Notes: a model not told the origin generated them from the sequence alone. A DNA stretch of 8,784 nucleotides from Bacteroidales bacterium UBA3382 (GCA_002358965.1 DEPW01000147.1:1-8784); one strand, 5' to 3'. Shown: positions 1-6,325, counted from the first letter of the stretch. Program-made: numbers and translations.

Positions 1-1666
1 TGACGATTGCATCGACATGCAGTTTGGTGATGTCGCCTACGACTATCTGTAATGTGTTGTCCTGTCGTTTCATGAAATATTGTTCTTGCCATTCGTAATC
101 TTGGTCATTGAATCCTTTTGCGGCATGGTATTCTGCCGGATAATCCATGTCGGGTTCCATGCTTGCCGGCTTCATCTCTTTGTCAAGTCCGACAGGCTGG
201 TACATCGCCGACACCCAGTCATCGGACAACGAGTGTCCGTGAGGATGCATTCCCGATTTGACTTGCAGGTCGAGCCGGGCAAACTTCTTTAAATCCATGT
301 ATTCTGCCATCGCTTTTGTCTTTGACAGATCTATGTCTTGCTTTAAGGCAAGCCTGTATGCTCCGTAAGGGATTTGCAGGAGCAGCACCTGGGTGACTCC
401 CGCAAATGAGTATATGTCCATTACGAGGAAAACCGCATTGCAGTATATGATGTTTTCCCTGAAAGGAAGGTCGCATCGGCGTCCATTGTGGGCGTTGCAG
501 TATTTTACAGACATCAGTCCCTTGGAGGCTATCAGAAAACGGGTCTTATGCACGGGGCGGAGCAGGCTCTCTGTAGCTTCCAAAAAATGGCCGGCGCGTA
601 TGAAGCTCCCTTTTCTGTATTTTTTCCTGACGTTTATCGGAGCGTCGGTGTCCCGGTAATAAAATTTCAACTTTTCCGCCCATTTCCCTGTCCACCCGTC
701 AAGTTTGCGGAAAAACATCTCTTTGTCGAACAGGTCATAATGCCTGACTGCGATTGTTTCAGGAAAATATCTCTCCTGCAACTGTTTCTCTGTGATGTCG
801 TTCCTGTATTCCGTGTCTGGGATGAAGGGAAGCATGTTGCTTTTGCGGTCTGCGCGGTGTTTTTCGTATATGCGGCGCGTGCCGTCAGGGAAAAGCAGGT
901 AGCACATCAGGTCGTCTTCCGCAAACCAGCAATCCTTTTTGTCGTAATCATTCCAGTGCAGACTGCTGTATGCAAGAGGGAAAAGATAGGTTCCGTCCGG
1001 CTTCAGTATGCCGTAGTCGTACCGTGGCTGGCCCGTAGGCAATGTGACTTCGTTCCCGTCTTTGTCATGGTGTTTTTTCTGGCATTGGGCGAATCCGCGT
1101 TCGAATTTGACGGGATACTCGTACCATTCGTCGACTATCGGTTTTCCGTCATATCCGGCTATCCCGTACTCATGCGGCCCTTTAGCAACATAGTAGATGC
1201 CATTTCTCAATACATGATCCATAGACCAGTATTCATAATCGTTAATGCGCTTCTTGTCCCTGTCTATGAACACCCATTTTCCTTCCGGGGTATGGGCCGG
1301 TGCGACATTGTGGCGGTATGTGGCGATGTAGCCGTCGTTGTAGTGTGCATTGATTTTTTTGTATTCGAATTCGGTCACCTCATTGCCGCATTCATCGACC
1401 AGCCCCCATTTTCCGTCTTTTTGTGCGCGGGCGGTTCCTCCATGAAAAACCCCGAGATGCGTTATTCCGTCCGAAAGCGGGATGATTGTGTCGCCCTCAA
1501 GGTCGATGGTGCCTATGATGCCGTCCTTGATGAAACGGATGTAGCCGTCATCGTCGTAATCGAGTATCTCGTCGTATATGCAGGGCAGGATTTCACGCCC
1601 GTCTTTGTCTTGCAGTCCGACGGCATGTTCTCCCTGATTGACGATTATGTACCCGGATTTATTCAT
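1..1666 (-). CDS. WG-repeat protein with uncharacterised middle region and C-terminal macro domain (partial, runs off left edge)
   Basis: An uninterrupted frame of 555 codons runs from ATG at 1666-1664 to the window edge, so the 3' end is missing. Residues 1-240 carry degenerate WG repeats: residues 12-34 (VGLQDKDGREILPCIYDEI), the clearest at 82-97 (QKDGKWGLVDECGNEV), then 164-184 and 216-236. Residues about 290-535 form a region I do not recognise; it contains KFYYRDTDAPINVRKKY (334-350), a hydrophobic strand VTQVLLLQIPYG (424-435) and HPHGHSLSDDWV (474-485). Residues 539-555 (LQIVVGDITKLHVDAIV) match the first strand and loop of macro domains, which bind or hydrolyse ADP-ribose derivatives; E. 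coli YmdB begins similarly. No signal peptide or membrane segment is visible, so it is probably cytoplasmic. The start overlaps the end of the SIMPL gene by 8 nt (ATGAATAA), suggesting coupled translation. WG repeats are usually binding or scaffold modules. Sure of the frame and repeats, fairly sure of the macro domain; function unknown. Confidence 0.88.
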   Translation of the reverse strand, partial: MNKSGYIIVNQGEHAVGLQDKDGREILPCIYDEILDYDDDGYIRFIKDGIIGTIDLEGDTIIPLSDGITHLGVFHGGTARAQKDGKWGLVDECGNEVTEFEYKKINAHYNDGYIATYRHNVAPAHTPEGKWVFIDRDKKRINDYEYWSMDHVLRNGIYYVAKGPHEYGIAGYDGKPIVDEWYEYPVKFERGFAQCQKKHHDKDGNEVTLPTGQPRYDYGILKPDGTYLFPLAYSSLHWNDYDKKDCWFAEDDLMCYLLFPDGTRRIYEKHRADRKSNMLPFIPDTEYRNDITEKQLQERYFPETIAVRHYDLFDKEMFFRKLDGWTGKWAEKLKFYYRDTDAPINVRKKYRKGSFIRAGHFLEATESLLRPVHKTRFLIASKGLMSVKYCNAHNGRRCDLPFRENIIYCNAVFLVMDIYSFAGVTQVLLLQIPYGAYRLALKQDIDLSKTKAMAEYMDLKKFARLDLQVKSGMHPHGHSLSDDWVSAMYQPVGLDKEMKPASMEPDMDYPAEYHAAKGFNDQDYEWQEQYFMKRQDNTLQIVVGDITKLHVDAIV

Positions 1667-2327
1667 TCTCGATAAGATTCCAGACGACTGTCACTTCGTC
1701 GTGAACATCCATGTCGTCAGGGTTTATGTCAAGTGACTCGGGATTGCTGCAGATGGCTTCCTCGGCCTCGTGCAGGCAGCGGGTATGCGAATAAATGTGT
1801 ATCTCATGCTCGGAATAATCTATGTTTTTGACGCTGCCGAGTCTGCATCCGCAGGCCTTGGCCATGATTCCGGCCTTTTCTTTGGCATCCTTCACGGCTT
1901 GTTCGAGCATCTGCATACGGTACGGGCGAGGGTCTTTCACGGTGTGGGCGATGTTGATTTCGGCATGTTTCAATTTGCTGCCAATCAGTCTGATGACATT
2001 GTTAGTCAGTACATTGTCCATGCCGAGGTCTATTTTCAGACGATGGTCGAGTTCATAGCCGATGAAAATGTCTCCCTTGTAGTTGCCGTATCTGTCGTAT
2101 TCTCCCCTTGTCTTTTTGGTAATGTCGAGATTGGCAGTCTTGGGAAGTGTCTTGTCCAATTGCGTTTCCTGCATTATGGAGGCAAGTCTGTCAATGTCGT
2201 TTTTGGCCATGGCATAGGCATCTTCGTATGTGTTGTGTATGCTTTTCAGCGTGAGTTCGATACGGGTTACATCAGGAACTATGCGCAATGTCCCATGGCC
2301 GGTTACGGTAATCAGTTTTTCGTTCAT
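1659..2327 (-). CDS. SIMPL domain (DUF541) protein, cytoplasmic type
   Basis: This 222-residue protein opens with LITVTGHGTLRIVPDVTRIE (residues 5-24), the characteristic first strand of the SIMPL/DUF541 family, and the family fold accounts for nearly the whole length: a helix around 35-55, the central strands, a helix with EQAVKDAKEKAGIMAKACG (142-160), and an ending EVTVVWNLI. Well-known members such as YggE are periplasmic; here there is no signal peptide or lipobox, so it should stay in the cytosol. The family's biochemical role is poorly defined, with links to stress protection. The start is preceded by a short A-rich leader and a TAnnTTTG box (2346-2353), which fixes the 5' end. It is first in a two-gene unit and overlaps the WG/macro gene by 8 nt, so the two products are likely made together. 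No partner or substrate can be inferred from the sequence. Confidence 0.85.
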   Translation of the reverse strand: MNEKLITVTGHGTLRIVPDVTRIELTLKSIHNTYEDAYAMAKNDIDRLASIMQETQLDKTLPKTANLDITKKTRGEYDRYGNYKGDIFIGYELDHRLKIDLGMDNVLTNNVIRLIGSKLKHAEINIAHTVKDPRPYRMQMLEQAVKDAKEKAGIMAKACGCRLGSVKNIDYSEHEIHIYSHTRCLHEAEEAICSNPESLDINPDDMDVHDEVTVVWNLIENE

Positions 2328-2345
2328 AATATTTTATTATTTTTA

Positions 2346-2353
2346 CAAATATA
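2346..2353 (-). promoter_or_regulatory. Bacteroidota -7 promoter box for the SIMPL-WG/macro unit
   Basis: On the minus strand this reads TATATTTG, a full match to TAnnTTTG. It lies 18 nt before the SIMPL start codon, giving a short 5' leader. I see no good -33 TTTG at the usual 19-21 bp spacing. The 100-nt gap 2328-2427 also has to drive the divergent sigma gene; on the plus strand only a near match (TAGTTTTT, 2357-2364) is visible, which I do not annotate. Confidence 0.6.
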
Positions 2354-2427
2354 ATATAGTTTTTCCGGAGTTTTGTTGTCTAATCGGATGAAACCGGTTT
2401 TAAAGGCGCTTTTAACATTCGGCGAAG

Positions 2428-2904
2428 ATGGAACATAAGGAACAGGAATTTACAGGATTGGTCGAGAGGTACAAGACGGTCATATATGCGGTGTGTTACA
2501 TGTTCTCGGACTGCCGCGAGGAGGTGGAAGACCTTTTTCAGGATGTGCTGATAAGGCTTTGGAAAGGTTATGATACCTTCCGTGGCGAGGCTGATGTCAA
2601 GACATGGATTTACCGGGTTAGCCTGAATTGCTGTATCAACCGTCAAAAAAGAATCAGGCGTTCCGGCACGCATGTGCCTTTGAGTGTGGATTCGGACTTT
2701 TTCGACGACATCGACGACAGGGCGTTGCAGGTCAGGAGGCTATACGCGCGTATCAACCGTCTCGGGCTGATAGACAGGGGGATAATCCTGCTTTGGCTTG
2801 AAGGTCTGACATACGAGGAAATCGGTCGGATCATCGGCATTTCGGTAAAGAATGTTTCGTTCCAGCTCTACAGGATCAAGGAAGAGTTGAAAAAACAGGA
2901 TTGA
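2428..2904 (+). CDS. ECF-type RNA polymerase sigma factor (sigma-70 family)
   Basis: The product has 158 residues, a normal length for a minimal ECF sigma factor with only regions 2 and 4. Region 2 covers about residues 8-75: VEDLFQDVLIRLWKG (33-47) is the core-binding helix, and FRGEADVKTWIYRVSLNCC (51-69) is the -10 reading part. Region 4 covers about 100-155, with the helix-turn-helix at LTYEEIGRIIGISVKNVSFQL (127-147) that reads the -35 element. It directs RNA polymerase to a small regulon, often including its own promoter. The gene is divergent from the SIMPL gene and followed 33 nt later by a membrane protein that is probably its regulator. No SusC/SusD pair or FecR-type gene is adjacent, so this is not the common polysaccharide or iron-uptake arrangement. 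Family confident; regulon unknown. Confidence 0.93.
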   Translation: MEHKEQEFTGLVERYKTVIYAVCYMFSDCREEVEDLFQDVLIRLWKGYDTFRGEADVKTWIYRVSLNCCINRQKRIRRSGTHVPLSVDSDFFDDIDDRALQVRRLYARINRLGLIDRGIILLWLEGLTYEEIGRIIGISVKNVSFQLYRIKEELKKQD

Positions 2905-2923
2905 ATTGAAAACCGTAATTTAC

Positions 2924-2929
2924 AGGAGG
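2924..2929 (+). promoter_or_regulatory. Strong Shine-Dalgarno site AGGAGG
   Basis: AGGAGG stands 8 nt before the ATG of the membrane protein at 2938 and is followed by a second purine block (GAGG, 2930-2933). Perfect sites like this are uncommon in Bacteroidota, where most genes in this window have A-rich or weak sites. It confirms the start codon and suggests high or sigma-independent translation of the putative regulator. Confidence 0.75.
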
Positions 2930-2937
2930 GAGGAATC

Positions 2938-3537
2938 ATGGATGCCAATGACGATATGAAGCAGGTATTGGATGAGATGGCACAGATGCGCGGCGAGTAT
3001 GCCCGCTTGAAAGAGGAGCTCGACAGGCAGAAGATAATCAATGAAAGACTGATGGAAAACACTTTCCGGAAGAATGTCGACTTATTGGACAACAACAGGA
3101 AAACAGGCATCGCCCTTTGTGTCGTGATGGCGTTGTTCCTTGCGGCGTTAGCAGTTTTCATGGAGGCCTTTACGCTGCCCCTGGCGGCCGGAGTGGCATT
3201 GTGCCTGATCATCATGGCAGGATATATAGTGGTTTACCGCCGGATGGATTTCAGGGACGGCATTGATGATGTCAAGACTACAGTGCTTAAAGTTAGCAGA
3301 TTCAGAAAAAATTACATAAAGTTTCAACTCACATCCTATGCTTGGGTGCTCGGTTTCATCATCATTTCGGCTCCGTTTATTTTCAAAGGATTCCTTACCA
3401 CGGCCAAAGGCCTGGCGGCTATTGCGCTTTTCATAGTCATATTCATCGCCTGTGTCTGCGCCCAGTATTTTACCGACAAGAAAGTGCTGAAAGCCTGCGA
3501 TGAAATCATAGACAGATTGGAGGAGGGGGAGGAGTGA
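2938..3537 (+). CDS. Four-helix membrane protein with N-terminal coiled coil; putative regulator of the adjacent ECF sigma factor
   Basis: I do not recognise a named family for this 199-residue protein. Residues 5-45 are charged and helical with heptad spacing (MAQMRGEYARLKEELDRQK), a likely coiled coil. Four hydrophobic segments follow at about 56-76, 80-100, 132-150 and 157-177, arranged as two hairpins joined by a polar stretch (101-130), and the protein ends in an acidic tail (DEIIDRLEEGEE). Both ends and the middle loop are likely cytoplasmic. It is the second gene after the ECF sigma factor with a 33-nt gap and no visible promoter, a position usually held by an anti-sigma factor. It lacks the zinc-finger HxxxCxxC anti-sigma motif and any FecR-like domain. 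The cytoplasmic coiled coil is the obvious candidate for sigma binding, but that is inference from position alone. Confidence 0.85.
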   Translation: MDANDDMKQVLDEMAQMRGEYARLKEELDRQKIINERLMENTFRKNVDLLDNNRKTGIALCVVMALFLAALAVFMEAFTLPLAAGVALCLIIMAGYIVVYRRMDFRDGIDDVKTTVLKVSRFRKNYIKFQLTSYAWVLGFIIISAPFIFKGFLTTAKGLAAIALFIVIFIACVCAQYFTDKKVLKACDEIIDRLEEGEE

Positions 3538-3666
3538 ATCGTTCACATTCCCCGAAAAAGCGAGCGGAAAACAGCTGTAAAACCAATGTTCCCGGGGGAG
3601 GTGTACCAATAAAGGCATCCCATCCGTCCGGCAGCCTGATTCCGCTACGAAATTCCGAACGGGTAA

Positions 3667-3724
3667 GCGTGCTTTCGCAGGGGAAGCGAGTATGCCGCCA
3701 GGCCTTGGGGCAGGCCGACTGCGG
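3667..3724. other. Two adjoining stem-loops, candidate structured RNA or repeat
   Basis: Stem 1: GCTTTC (3671-3676) pairs with GGAAGC (3682-3687), with one G-T wobble, around loop GCAGG; GCGT (3667-3670) can extend it with ATGC (3692-3695). Stem 2: GGCCT (3701-3705) pairs with AGGCC (3712-3716), with an outer CCGC (3695-3698) to GCGG (3721-3724) clamp. The two abut. No T-run follows on either strand, so they are not simple intrinsic terminators. They match no riboswitch or housekeeping RNA I know. Confidence 0.5.
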
Positions 3725-3817
3725 AACCCAAAGGTTGCGTCCACACCCCGACTTAACTTGCGACTTCATAATTCATTGTAAATCAGTGATTAATGATACA
3801 TGTGCCAAAAATTTGAC

Positions 3818-3856
3818 TGTGGAGCAAGGAGGGGTCAGAAACCCTCGAAATCCACA
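3818..3856. other. Interrupted hairpin inside the inverted-repeat segment
   Basis: TGTGGA (3818-3823) pairs with TCCACA (3851-3856), and inside it GAGGG (3829-3833) pairs with CCCTC (3842-3846), separated by an asymmetric internal loop. On the minus strand it vaguely resembles a tRNA T-arm and acceptor, but the loop lacks TTCRA and no 5' acceptor partner exists. Confidence 0.5.
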
Positions 3857-3882
3857 CTCGTAAAAAATTGTTACAGCCGCAA

Positions 3883-3901
3883 ACCGTTGAGTATTAACGG
3901 T
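3883..3901. other. Short hairpin ACCGTT/AACGGT
   Basis: ACCGTT (3883-3888) and AACGGT (3896-3901) form a 6-bp perfect stem with a 7-nt loop, just inside the right arm of the 15-bp inverted repeat. A protein-binding dyad or part of a folded RNA are both possible. Confidence 0.45.
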
Positions 3902-3970
3902 CTACGATATACTTAAATTAAGTCGGGGTGTGCCCCTATATACACGATATCTCACGGTGCAACCCATGAA

Positions 3971-3993
3971 GCGGCAGTGCCTGCTGCACTCGC
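3971..3993 (-). other. Hairpin downstream of the kinase-FISUMP gene
   Basis: AGTGC (3976-3980) pairs with GCACT (3986-3990) around CTGCT, and GCG (3971-3973) can pair with CGC (3991-3993). It begins 24 nt after the stop codon of the minus-strand kinase gene. It may slow 3' exonucleases or end transcription, but no T-run follows, so it is not a clear intrinsic terminator. Confidence 0.4.
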
Positions 3994-4016
3994 GACCCTA
4001 AGAAAACCCCCTGTCC

Positions 4017-5522
4017 TTAGTCTGAAACAGGGCGGATACTCCGGCCGTAGTAACGGCTGTCCCAGTACCAATCATGGAAAGAACGATTGTTGAAGCTAAG
4101 GTGGCAGGCATTTCTCGCATCCCCCATATTCGGAGTAGAACTCCAATAGTCACCATAGTCTCCTACATAGCAGAGCGAAGACCCTCCACGAAGACCGGCT
4201 GCAGGCAAGAAGATCGAACTGCCGTTAGGTCCGGTCACTTTGCAGCCTTTGTGACCGTCTTGCGTAGTCCATTGCCATGTACAGTTGTCGATAAGTTCCT
4301 GGATCTCCGCTTTTGTAGGCAGCCTCCATGTGCCACCCCGGTTGGCTCTTGCAGTATCGTAGCGGCTGTCGCCAGATATGTCGCCCATGCTTACGCGGTA
4401 GGCAGAGCTGTTGGTTTCCTTGTATTTGGACTTCGTACTTATCTCTCCCCATGCATAATAGTCTCCGTAGTCCGAAGGGGAGGACGCACCTACATTGCAG
4501 GTCGCCCACTTGACACTCAGGCCGAGGTCGACCCACTCGTGGCCGTTGATGAAACCTCTGCCACTGCCGCCGTGTCTCTCCTTTTCGTCCAAGACCGTGG
4601 AGTCGTCGGCGGGACGGGGATCTTCGGACGGGCGAGCCTGTTCCGCTAAAGACTTGGACGGTTCGGCGCCGTCGATGATTGCCAAAAAGCCGTCTATGCT
4701 TTGAGGACGGTCGTCCTTCTTCAACGACATGGTGGCGGATATCGCACGGCGGATGTTAGCGCTTACCGCGGACGGCAACGGGGCCAGCTCTTCGCCGCCG
4801 CTCGCAAGCATCGCGGCATCGGGAGGGGTAACGCCGGTCAACAGCTTGTACAGGGTCGCGCCCAAGGCATAAATGTCCGTTGCCGGAAAGAAATTAGTCA
4901 CCCTGTTGCTCATCTGCTCCAAAGGGGCGTAGCCCGGGGTCTTGCCGACAAGCGTCGAAGTGTTTTCGCCGTTTTCCTCGTCATACTGCTTCGAAGCGCC
5001 GAAGTCTATCAGTATGGCATTGTCGGACTTGTCTACCATGATATTGCCAGGTTTCACATCAAGATGCAACCTATTGTGGTCATGGACATATTTCAACGCG
5101 TCTGCCACTTGAAGGATATATTTAAGTGCCCGGTCTTCAGGAAGAGGACCCTCGCTTTTGACTATGTCTTGAAGGGAACGGCCTTCGATAAAGTCCATGA
5201 CATAGTACGCTGTTCCATTTTCTTCAAACACATCGAACACTCCGACTATGCCCGGATGATGAAACTGACACATTGCTTTAGCTTCATCCAGAAACTTCCG
5301 GCGGAGCTTCTCGACCAAGGGTTTCTTCGCTTGAGTAGCCACGGTAACATGAGAAGTATCATCCCTATTGCAAAAATCCCGTGCGAAAAATTCTTTGACG
5401 GCCACTCTCTTTTCCAGCATTATATGCTCGGCTTCGTAAGTACATCCGAAACCACCGCTCCCTATAAAGCGAAGTATCTTGTATTTTCCGCCTTGCAGGC
5501 GAGTATTCTCCCTGAGATTCAT
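4017..5522 (-). CDS. Soluble Ser/Thr protein kinase fused to a C-terminal FISUMP domain
   Basis: Residues 14-282 of this 501-residue protein are a Hanks-type kinase: glycine loop GSGGFG (21-26), ATP-binding lysine K43 in VAVKEF, probable helix-C glutamate E80, catalytic loop HLDVKPGN (153-160) with D155, metal-binding DFG (173-175), GYAPLEQ (197-203) closing the activation loop, and R272 in DDRPQS. The catalytic machinery looks intact. HRD is HLD, making it a non-RD kinase. The activation loop holds T188, S189 and T190. A charged linker (285-320) leads to a FISUMP domain (about 325-501, PF09603-like) with VDLGLSVKWATCNVGA, DYGDYYAWGE, GTWRLPTKAEIQEL and a final YYGRSIRPVSD. FISUMP domains usually sit on exported surface proteins; here there is no signal peptide or membrane segment. 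The start overlaps the stop of the FHA-like gene (ATGA), so it is the last gene of the operon. Substrates are unknown; the FHA-like neighbour is the first candidate. Confidence 0.93.
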   Translation of the reverse strand: MNLRENTRLQGGKYKILRFIGSGGFGCTYEAEHIMLEKRVAVKEFFARDFCNRDDTSHVTVATQAKKPLVEKLRRKFLDEAKAMCQFHHPGIVGVFDVFEENGTAYYVMDFIEGRSLQDIVKSEGPLPEDRALKYILQVADALKYVHDHNRLHLDVKPGNIMVDKSDNAILIDFGASKQYDEENGENTSTLVGKTPGYAPLEQMSNRVTNFFPATDIYALGATLYKLLTGVTPPDAAMLASGGEELAPLPSAVSANIRRAISATMSLKKDDRPQSIDGFLAIIDGAEPSKSLAEQARPSEDPRPADDSTVLDEKERHGGSGRGFINGHEWVDLGLSVKWATCNVGASSPSDYGDYYAWGEISTKSKYKETNSSAYRVSMGDISGDSRYDTARANRGGTWRLPTKAEIQELIDNCTWQWTTQDGHKGCKVTGPNGSSIFLPAAGLRGGSSLCYVGDYGDYWSSTPNMGDARNACHLSFNNRSFHDWYWDSRYYGRSIRPVSD

Positions 5523-6322
5523 ACTGTTTCTTTATCGGTAAACTTGCATTTGCAATACGGGCAGAATGTATTCTGTCTGAATATATTATACGGTTGATTT
5601 CCCATAAACCTATTGCAATCGGGATTTGGACACACATATTTTTCTTGAAAATTGCGATCCAAAACTTTTTTCTCCTCCAAACTTTTGTCGCTTATTGTCC
5701 TGTACAGGCCATAAAAAAGAAATAAGATTGCAAGTGCATACATGCAATATGATATCGCGGTAGAAACAGTTTCATTAAGCCCTATTTTAGTCGCTACGAA
5801 ACCTGCCAAAGAACTCAGAATGGTCAAGGGGATATACATGCTCCTGACGACGCCAAGATTCTTTTGCCTTTTCTGCAAACGGTATATACTGTTCTCATAA
5901 TCTTCCCACACCGCTTTCAACGGCAATATGGAAAAAACTTTATTCGACGCGACAATGTTTGTCGAAGCCATAAGCTGATTTCCCGCAGCGAGGATCGCAT
6001 TCAGATTAATTTGGTATTTGTCTACGCCTAAAGATATGCGGCTTTGCGGAGTAATCTTTTTCGACACAATTTCCACATCATTCACATAGGTCACATTTCT
6101 CGGATTCAGATTAGACAGAACCATATTCCCTTCCGAATCGATATCTATCCTGCAATGTGCGACATCATTTACAGGATCACTGTGACTTACGCAATTCGGC
6201 ACACTTGAATCCTGTCCCAATGCCGTATTTTTTACTTGTCTTCCAGCTTTCACAGAAACGAATAAACGCCCTCTGCCTTTCTCTCTGCCTATTGAAACGG
6301 ATATGTTAGTCAGATTTTCCAT
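5519..6322 (-). CDS. FHA-like domain protein with two membrane helices and a C-terminal zinc ribbon
   Basis: This 267-residue protein has three parts. Residues about 7-108 look like a divergent FHA domain, the fold that binds phosphothreonine: VAHCRIDID (54-62) fits the S/HxxH strand, NPRNVTYVND (73-82) fits the SxNGTxVNG loop, and ISLG (96-99) fits the closing strands. The usual GR arginine is not evident; GQDSS stands in its place. Two hydrophobic segments follow at about 160-180 and 186-207. The tail has paired cysteines C231/C236 and C254/C257 (CPNPDC and CPYC), a zinc ribbon. Both soluble parts are then cytoplasmic. It starts 3 nt after the LytTR stop and overlaps the kinase start by 4 nt, so kinase and FHA-like protein are translationally coupled and may form a kinase-reader pair at the membrane. 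FHA call moderate, zinc ribbon and helices strong. Confidence 0.85.
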   Translation of the reverse strand: MENLTNISVSIGREKGRGRLFVSVKAGRQVKNTALGQDSSVPNCVSHSDPVNDVAHCRIDIDSEGNMVLSNLNPRNVTYVNDVEIVSKKITPQSRISLGVDKYQINLNAILAAGNQLMASTNIVASNKVFSILPLKAVWEDYENSIYRLQKRQKNLGVVRSMYIPLTILSSLAGFVATKIGLNETVSTAISYCMYALAILFLFYGLYRTISDKSLEEKKVLDRNFQEKYVCPNPDCNRFMGNQPYNIFRQNTFCPYCKCKFTDKETV

Positions 6323-6325
6323 CGC

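Larger units (their letters stand above)
3742..3932. repeat. Perfect 15-bp inverted repeat bounding a 191-bp segment
   Basis: CACACCCCGACTTAA at 3742-3756 is the exact reverse complement of TTAAGTCGGGGTGTG at 3918-3932; the 161 bp between are mostly AT-rich. The right arm is joined to a short palindrome, ACTTAA-A-TTAAGT (3911-3923). No target-site duplication is obvious at the outer edges. Explanations in order of my preference: terminal repeats of a MITE-like element, recombination sites of an invertible segment, or a long-range RNA stem. The repeat is directly visible; its role is not. Confidence 0.85.
3538..4016. other. 479-nt gene-free structured region between convergent genes
   Basis: The left part (3538-3741) is GC-rich with adjoining hairpins; the right part (3742-4016) is AT-rich at first and holds a 15-bp inverted repeat and further hairpins. 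Short frames cross it on both strands (for example minus 3506-3769 and plus 3534-3863), but they resemble no known protein, run into neighbouring genes, and read through the hairpins. It separates the 3' ends of the sigma-partner gene and the kinase-FISUMP gene, so it should hold their transcription ends, yet I see no clean hairpin followed by a T-run on either strand. It could be a non-coding RNA, an inserted non-autonomous element or a repeat family. Confidence 0.7.

Noticed and set aside
488..1675. Long plus-strand frame of 395 codons
   Set aside because: It is antisense to the WG/macro gene, whose minus-strand translation shows clear repeats and runs through to the window edge; the plus frame resembles no family.
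2357..2364. TAGTTTTT as a promoter box for the sigma gene
   Set aside because: One mismatch to TAnnTTTG in a very AT-rich stretch and no -33 element; ECF genes often use their own sigma instead.
3506..3769. Minus-strand frame of 87 codons starting inside the left inverted repeat, and plus-strand frame 3534-3863
   Set aside because: They read through stem-loops, overlap the end of the sigma-partner gene, have Pro- and Arg-rich low-information products and no recognisable ribosome site. They may simply be translations of a repeat.
3815..3860. tRNA-like T-arm on the minus strand
   Set aside because: The loop lacks TTCRA, and no matching 5' acceptor strand, D-arm or anticodon arm can be found at the right distance.
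3998..4020. CTAAG/CTTAG stem overlapping the kinase stop codon as a terminator
   Set aside because: A 5-bp AT-rich stem with a 13-nt loop and no T-run after it is too weak.
4701..5597. Plus-strand frame of 298 codons
   Set aside because: Antisense to the kinase domain, whose catalytic motifs are all in the minus-strand frame.
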